Positions 58,080 through 64,000 of a DNA stretch of 64,000 bases are shown piece after piece (position 1 is the first letter of the stretch; every line of letters begins with the position of its first letter). A model generated the notes under the pieces. The model saw nothing but the letters and a program-made list of their open reading frames with translations. It did no database searches and was not told the DNA's origin. Source of the DNA: Lentinus brumalis (Eukaryota > Basidiomycota > Agaricomycetes > Polyporales > Polyporaceae); NCBI GenBank assembly GCA_001792895.1, contig MARA01000043.1:124001-188000 (forward strand). Direction: 5' to 3'. The translations under genes and the position numbers were made by a program.

Positions 58080-58330
58080 TCATTTCCGGGAGGAGAAGAA
58101 GGGCGGTGCCTCCGAGTCCTTCAGCTTTGCAGCCTTCGTCGATCCACTTGGTGTGCCCGTCGACTGGAGTCGACTATGCTTGGATTGGCACGACCCAGAT
58201 GAAGATGCAACTACGTCCCTGAGGTACCCCGGTTCGGATAGAGCGGATGAATGGACGGCGGTGGCTGCAGCGTTGGACAAGGCTCGGGCGGCGGCGAAGG
58301 AGCGTTGCAAAGCGTTGATGACGCTCTGCG
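58080..58330 (+). pseudogene. Relic of the C-terminal tail of a DUF6533-like gene
   Basis: The plus-strand frame reads SFSFAAFVDPLGVPVDW and then DPDEDATTS, PGSDRADEWTAVAAALDKA, matching SSFAAFVDPLGAPVEY and the following part of the tail of the gene at 31,989. No membrane segments precede it. The relic directly adjoins the left end of the right repeat copy. Confidence 0.6.
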
Positions 58331-58489
58331 TCGTGGGCTGTTTTCATCGCTGTTCTCCGAGTCGATATTACCGGACGAACGTAAACCGGACGTTTTGTTA
58401 CGGTGTTCTGCAGGAAATGCACCGGCCGTCTTCGCCTGTCGTACACAACGGATTCGACCCGGCACGTTCCAGCACCATCGCGCTACGAG

Positions 58490-60260
58490 TACAAGCTGTC
58501 CAAGGCCGCCCGGGCCTCTCGACAACCACCGCAACAACTGGAAGATTCAGCCACGCTCGCCACACCGCCTCTATGCCGCTCCGTCGAAGTCCTTTGTCGT
58601 CCGCTGTATCACTCGCAGAGACAGAGCTAATGGCTTGCGGAGAGCGCTCACCTCAGGATATCTGCTTCGCTTGCCGCTTAACAGCAGAGCAGGACCGGAT
58701 CTCAAGTGGTCCGGGACGTCTGAGTGATGAAGTCTTCTGCCCCTCCGGGTATTCAGCGAATTGACGAACCAAGTCGTCCTACGGGAGAAGGTGTAATTGC
58801 TTCAGCGGGGCAAAGGGAGTTGACGGTGAGAACCATACTGTAAGCTAGACCTGCACAAACGAGAGACTTGCCTGGCCCTCAAATCAGCTTTACGCTCCTC
58901 GTCACCGTCACCATCATCCGACTGGGAAGGATGTCCTGCGCCAGAGGCTCTGTGCCGCGACGATAGCTTTGCCACCGTCACAACAGGATCATGGTGCCAG
59001 ACTGCGCCCCATGGTATGACACCTGCCAGAAGGAACGTAAACCAGGCGTTTTGTTACCGTCTTCTGCAGGAGACGCACCGGCAGCTGGAGCCGTTTGAAG
59101 TTCTGGGCGCAAGGAGAGCGCGGATATGGCGGAAGGCAGTTGCTTCCGTCCTTCTGTTACATACGGGCCACGGCGAGCACGAGACTTCAGACTCCAGAGC
59201 ATTATAGGCCGCCGCTTGTTCCATGTTGCGTATATCTTGGGGCTCCTTCGACGAATCACACAGGGACGTTCCACTGGTCATGGATGACGCTCTGAGCAGC
59301 GACTCGCGACGGTCGTCGTCATCTCTCCGCGCAATCAGCGAGGTCGGACTCCTGTCTCCGGCACCCCAATAGAGTACTGTCATGGGAAATTGTTCCATAG
59401 GCAGTAACTACTAACCGTGACGGCGCTCCCCGCTCAACACCCGCTGGCAGCTGACAGGTGCATCTGCAGTGAAGTCATATTGATCATTCAGTTGCTGTCG
59501 AGGACGAATTCGCAAGAACATACCGCCTTGCCGTTAGGTGGGTTTGAACGTGGGTGACCTCTCCTTCCACGGTACGCATGCATGTCCTAAGTTCCGGGCG
59601 TCGTGCCCCTGTGACGTTTACGGACGTCGAAGGCTATCGCGCTCATAGACACCGCACGATTGGCAGCAGACGACGAAGGAGCTAGTGATGCGCATGAGCG
59701 AACGACGAACGATTGACGAGGGACGGACGGAGGTTTGGACGCACTGCACCGGCCAGTCGGAACCAAACCCGAAGCAGGAAGTACTGAGAACCACACCGCC
59801 TCTCCGCGTTACCACAGCCACTTCCAGCTTCCGTGTACCACGCCCCGACGCTTGCCTCTCGTCCCAGCGAGGCTGGATATTTGCTGTCGAATTCCCACCA
59901 CGTCCGCGACCCGCTAGTTGAAGAGGTGTTGCTGAGGAGTGGAAAAAGGTCAGCATCAATAGGAAGTTCTGAATGGTGCAGGGCAGAGGCTCCTCAGGTC
60001 GCTTGTCCCTCCCTGTCCGACGCACTCACTCGTTGACAGCCTATCTGCGTCGCATGATGCCGATTCCAGCGACATTTGTTCGCGCGGCGATTGTCTCGCC
60101 TCCGGTACTACAGTATCCTGCCATGGAGTACTGCCGGTCCTGAGAACTGTGAGATGGGCGAACCGATCAACTCCACGGACAAGGTGCCTTGTAATGTTCC
60201 TCCAGAAGTCTCTGCAGTCACAGACGTGTCAGAAGCAACTGCGAAGACAGCGTGAACGCT
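58490..60260. repeat. Right copy of the dispersed direct duplication (partner 3,570-5,250)
   Basis: Same order and orientation of matching blocks as in the left copy, with many small insertions and deletions. It leads into hydrophobin H3. Frames inside are not conserved between copies. Confidence 0.75.
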
Positions 60261-60626
60261 GATCACGGCGAACCTGCGTGGATAAAGGTGTTCTAAATCG
60301 TCTGTTATGTGACGTAGAAGTATCTCGTAGGTATTCTGTTTCTGAGATGAACCTTGCTTCAAAGATCATGAGCATTGCGAAGCGGACGGGAGAGGCTGGA
60401 ACATACCGCGGTGCCGTGATACAATGCACCCGAGAGACAGCCTGAAGGCGGAGCGCGGCAGATGCACTGACAGCCCATCTTCTCGACGTTCTTGCTCCAC
60501 TCACTGTGCCTCGACGGCGCATGTCCCGGCTTTGCCTTGTTGCGCGAGACTGCGAAAGCTGTTGTCATCAACAGGGTACGAGATGCGGCGCCCAATGGTA
60601 GCCTCAGAACGGAAATGGTGAGCATC

Positions 60627-60634
60627 TATAAAAG
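60627..60634 (+). promoter_or_regulatory. TATA box of hydrophobin H3
   Basis: TATAAAAG lies 108 bp before the start codon, followed by the conserved leader ACCTCAGGTCGAACACTCAG. Confidence 0.75.
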
Positions 60635-60734
60635 AGGGGGAGGACAGGAGGACAGACCTCAGGTCGAACACTCAGCTCGTCCCCTACAAGCAACTGCACT
60701 CGCACTCGCCTTTCCACTCATCGCCCATATCACC

Positions 60735-61176
60735 ATGGTCTTCTCCCGCGCTCTCATTCTTGCGGCTCTGCCCCTTCTTGCGGTCGCCACTGCGATCCAG
60801 GGCCGCGGTGGCGAACCCTCCAGCGGAGCCACGTGCTGCAGCACCTTCGGCGAGGTAAGACTCTTCATCATCATCTTCTACGTGCCGTCGATGGCTAACT
60901 CTGCCCGTGTCTCTACAGTCCAGCGACCCTGCCATCGCGAGCCAATTGGGGGCCCTCGGCATCATCCTGAGCGGCCTCGACGTGCTCGTGGGCCTGGACT
61001 GCTCCCCGATCACCGTCATCGGGCCCTCTGGCTGCTCTGGCACTACTGTCACCTGCACGGACAACTCCAAAGTGAGTCGGATTGTGCAGTCTGAGCGCGA
61101 CGCAAGACTTGCTGATGATGACGTACTCACCTAGGCTGCAGCCGTCGACATTGGCTGCGTCCCTATCACTCTTTGA
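60735..61176 (+). CDS. Class I hydrophobin H3, six-cysteine form
   Basis: Exons 60735-60854, 60919-61071 and 61135-61176 encode 104 residues. Signal peptide about residues 1-19, identical to H2 and H4 over most of its length. Mature part: CC pair in ATCCSTFG, then [24 protein letters not shown] and IGCVPITL. C1 and C6 of the canonical eight are missing. Intron positions equal those of H1. It is the nearest relative of H1, and the two lie in the direct duplication, so H1 and H3 are products of one event. Secreted, surface-active coat protein by family. Confidence 0.92.
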
Positions 61177-61309
61177 GTGGTTACAGGCTGTCGAGACTCG
61201 GACGATGATGAGCCGAAGGTACCGAGGCATCTTCTGAGATAGTATATCTTGTATGACAGTCAGAACGAGGATCTATGATAATTGTTTGGAAGGTGAATTG
61301 GCTGAAGCG

Positions 61310-62074
61310 TGAGCCGCGAACGGGCAAGTGCGGCTGAGAACGGGCACGACGCGAGATTCGACAGCTTACCTGATCCCCGACCAACTGCGCAAGTGTTCAT
61401 GACACCTGAACGTTCTATGAGAGCTGCGCATTAGACATACTCTTCATACTCTTCATCCACTTCGCCGTCGGATCGATGGTAGATGTCGTGAAGCGAGTCC
61501 TGGAGCCCAGCACCGCATCTGGCAGATGAAGCGCGTAAACAAGACGCCCGTCTTCCAGTCCGCCCTTGCATTCGTGTACGTCAGGTTTTGCTTGTTGTAT
61601 AGTTCACATTTAATATGCTTGATAGCCGGTGGTTTGACGAGCATCTCACCCAATCTGTTCCACAGCTGTTCACGGTTCGGCCACAACACATCATGATTCG
61701 CGGCATGTGTGACTTCATTCTCGATCTTCCAGAAAACGGAGCAGGACGCGTACACGGAGGGGAGGCGATTGTAGAGCGTGACAATGTTGCGTAGGTTCTG
61801 CCAGCTATCCGAAAGCTCTGCGCTCATGTCGTAGCATAGGACGAGTGCGAGGGTGCGAAAGCCTAAAGGCGGGGAATTGCAGAACCTGTAGGAACGGAGA
61901 CTCGGCAACGGAGAGGACTCTGTCGGCGAGAATCTGAGTTTGCTGCATAGGCGAGTCGAGGATAAAGAGGGAATCGTACCCGGACATCCGCTCAGGGCGG
62001 TACACGCGTAAGCAGACAAGACACAGAGATTGAGGAAGGCGAAGAACGGAACCGCGAGGTTCAAGTCCGACCAC
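61310..62074 (-). pseudogene. Broken unrecognised gene, first fragment
   Basis: Minus-strand frames 61453-62064 and 61805-62074 overlap and switch, with coding-like pieces SGYDSLFILDSPMQQTQILA, RNIVTLYNRLPSVYASCSVF, WNRLGEMLVKPPAIKHIK and DWKTGVLFTRFICQM. The frame change near 61.85 kb could be a missed intron or a frameshift. The part up to 61,600 is also found at 6215-6560. I do not recognise the family. Confidence 0.4.
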
Positions 62075-62253
62075 TGAAAATGTCGAGGTCGGGGATTCTC
62101 GGTGACAACTTGAACGGAGGTAGAGGACGGGCCCGCAACTAGTCGCAGACGTCTATGGCAGCTGAAGTCGACTCCTGGCAGCTTCTCGACGCGCTTCGTC
62201 GATCCTCTCGCGGCGCCACTTGAAGAGTTCTGTGGTGTTAGGGATGTAGAACA

Positions 62254-62500
62254 TCATAAGTTCACGTAGAGAGCCGGAACGTACTGCTCAAAGAACAGCT
62301 GCATCAGCGTGCCAGTTCTCCAGTCCACGATGGGGTCTATCTCGCGCCATTCCTCCGCAGGTATATCCGCCAACACCAAACTTCAAAGTGATCGCCGCAA
62401 TAGCTGGCAGCGCGACGAGGGCCTCGCCCAGCAGGCGCCACGTGGGTGTCCACTCTGCGCTGTGGCAAAAGGTCTCGGGGGCGCAGACGCCGTGGATGAT
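62254..62500 (-). pseudogene. Unrecognised gene, second fragment
   Basis: WRLLGEALVALPAIAAITLK, then after a frame change DPIVDWRTGTLMQLFFEQYV and a stop at 62,254. This matches WNRLGEMLVKPPAIKHIK and DWKTGVLFTRF of the fragment to its left. Two adjacent tails imply a tandem duplicate followed by decay. Confidence 0.4.
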
Positions 62501-63058
62501 GTGCCAACGCGACCCAAGAAACAAGGAAGTCTTGGTGAATTATTTCATGTGTACGTGGGTCGATGACCGAAGCTGGCCGTTTCCGTGAACTGATGCGTCA
62601 TGGCAGATATTCAGTAGTAGAGTACGGGTTGGGAACTGGCGAGGGACTTGCCTATACTTTTGGAACGCATATCACTTCCAGAATCTCACTTGCACTTGCG
62701 CCTGCTAAATGGCTATCCCCGAGCCTGAGACGGGTATGCTGCCGCTTAAGTTGTCACCCACCATCTATGCCTAGATGGGTACGCTGCATACAAACCCTGC
62801 AGACGTCTTCAGGCTTCAGGAATGCTAACGAGTATTCGCGCGGTAACTTTCAAGATCAATCGCACTTCTCAGGTCGGCACGCTCCAGACAATTCACCGTC
62901 CAAGTTTCTTCAATCCATTCCGATCTCCGACTGTCATACATGAATACCGTGGCACATATCTCAGAAGACGCATCCGCCGCTTCGACTCGTCGCTGTACAA
63001 TGTCCTGCGACTACAAATCTCAGAACCACGCCTCAATACATTCGCCTCGTCATCGTCT
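62501..63058. other. No supported gene
   Basis: Convergent or flanking sequence between the relics and H4. Nothing recognised. Confidence 0.45.
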
Positions 63059-63088
63059 CATCAACCTCTATTTGCTTAGAGGTTGATG
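63059..63088. other. Perfect 12-bp hairpin over the H4 stop codon
   Basis: CATCAACCTCTA and TAGAGGTTGATG pair perfectly around a 6-nt loop TTTGCT. The H4 stop codon lies at the loop edge, so the last codons of the mRNA would be inside the stem. Confidence 0.6.
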
Positions 63089-63494
63089 GGGATGCAGTCA
63101 AGGGCAACGAGGCCAGCCTAGGTGAATATAAGTCATCATCAGCAGGCGTTTCATTGTGCTCGGACTGCACAGTTGGAACTCACGTGGGAGTTGTCGGTGC
63201 AAGTGACAGTAGTGGCTTCCCCGCAGCCAGAGCCAATCCCGATGACGGTGATCGGGGAGCAGTCCACGCCCACGAGCCCGGTGACGTCCGTGATCCCGAG
63301 AGTCGCCAAGACCGAGGCGATGTCGGAGTCGCTGGCCTATAACAGCAACACCGTAGTTAGCCATCGACTCGGAGCGCACTCAGACGTTCGTGAGTCTGGA
63401 GTATCCTCACATCGCCGGTGCTCTGGCAGCACAAGTCAGTAGCGACAGCAAGGAGGGGCAGAGCCGCGAGGATGAGAGCGCGAGAGAAGACCAT
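63076..63494 (-). CDS. Class I hydrophobin H4, six-cysteine form with minimal N-terminus
   Basis: Exons 63411-63494, 63184-63336 and 63076-63117 on the minus strand encode 92 residues. The signal peptide ([13 protein letters not shown]) runs almost directly into the CC pair: only two residues (DL) lie between, where H1-H3 have 11-16. Later Cys: [33 protein letters not shown]1 and C6 are absent. Since signal peptidase usually cuts near residue 19, the mature protein would start at or next to the cysteines. Promoter and leader are highly similar to H2. Secreted surface-active protein by family. Confidence 0.9.
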
Positions 63495-63591
63495 GGTGAC
63501 GTGGGAGATAAGTGAGAGGGCGAGTGCTGTAGCGTTGTAGGGGACGAGCTGAGCGTTCGACCTGAGGTCTGTCCTCCAGTCCTTCCCCTCC

Positions 63592-63598
63592 TTTATAT
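63592..63598 (-). promoter_or_regulatory. TATA box of hydrophobin H4
   Basis: ATATAAA on the minus strand, 104 bp before the start codon, followed by ACCTCAGGTCGAACGCTCAG, one base different from H2 and H3. Confidence 0.7.
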
Positions 63599-64000
63599 GT
63601 ATCAACTGACCGTTCTCTTCGCAGGCGTCCATTGCACCTCGTACATCAGCCGCTGTTTACGATAACAGTTGTCGCGTCGTATTGTGAAATGAAGGCCGAG
63701 AGGGGGATCGAGAAGCACGGAGTGGAGCAAAAGGGACGTGGGGGTCGGCGGTCAGCGCATCTGTCGCCGCTCCGCCTTCGCGCTATCTTCGGGTGCGATA
63801 CCGCGGTGCGTTGTGCCTTCGTACATCTGTGCTTCCCTGTTCACTTCGTCCGGCTCATCTCCGCCTCTTGCAGAGCTCATGACGCTAACATGATGCAAGA
63901 TGCCTCGACATAGGGGCGTGAAGACCAGATATCTCGCGTTGACAGGATTCTGCGCGCCGCGTCGTCGGGATCGTCAGTATTGTTGCTATCTTCTGAGATG
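63599..64000. other. Upstream region of H4, similar to that of H2
   Basis: The first 200 bp match, on the minus strand, 30,830-31,050 upstream of H2. The rest to the window end shows no gene. Confidence 0.5.

Overview
This window looks like nuclear DNA of a basidiomycete, most probably an Agaricomycete of the Polyporales type. The evidence is many short (45-90 bp) GT-AG introns with a few GC-AG ones, class I hydrophobins, a large F-box-like/LRR family, a DUF6533-type membrane protein, and MLKL-NTD/HeLo-like proteins, which are all typical of such genomes. No prokaryotic, organellar or viral features were seen. Gene models were built by hand from reading frames, splice sites and comparison of paralogues inside the window. 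Species and family names are inference.

Layout. 0-10 kb: F-box relics, one intact F-box gene, a decayed repeat region, hydrophobin H1 and thioesterase T1. 11-14.1 kb (-): HeLo-pseudokinase gene C. 15-26.6 kb: four F-box/LRR genes interleaved with thioesterases T2 and T3. 26.6-29.6 kb: an unresolved region and an F-box pseudogene. 30-34 kb: hydrophobin H2 and a DUF6533-like gene. 34.5-40.3 kb: F-box gene A and HeLo-pseudokinase A, tail to tail. 41-49.5 kb: a single-copy core of SMC1 (20 exons, fully resolved), a BTB protein and an NmrA-like protein. 51.7-57 kb: HeLo-pseudokinase B and F-box gene B, again tail to tail and in mirror orientation to the A pair. 57-64 kb: a direct copy of the 3.5-6.5 kb block carrying hydrophobin H3, relics of an unrecognised gene, and hydrophobin H4.

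Main result. Three paralogous genes encode an N-terminal helical bundle of the fungal MLKL-NTD/HeLo-like type followed by a kinase-like domain whose catalytic residues are lost (beta-3 Lys replaced by Arg, DFG replaced by DPS or DLN), then a private C-terminal domain. This recalls the animal necroptosis effector MLKL (helical bundle plus pseudokinase). Two of the three sit in an inverted duplication with a partner F-box/LRR gene. A 12-bp-phased triple ACGCGT array is conserved between the partners. A linked recognition (F-box/LRR) and cell-death effector module is a reasonable hypothesis, but it is not shown by the sequence.

The four hydrophobins all lack the same two cysteines, C1 and C6, which are disulfide partners in the canonical fold, so a whole disulfide appears to have been lost. 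The other families (F-box-like, hotdog thioesterase, DUF6533-like) also show local birth and death, with intact copies beside exon-sized relics.
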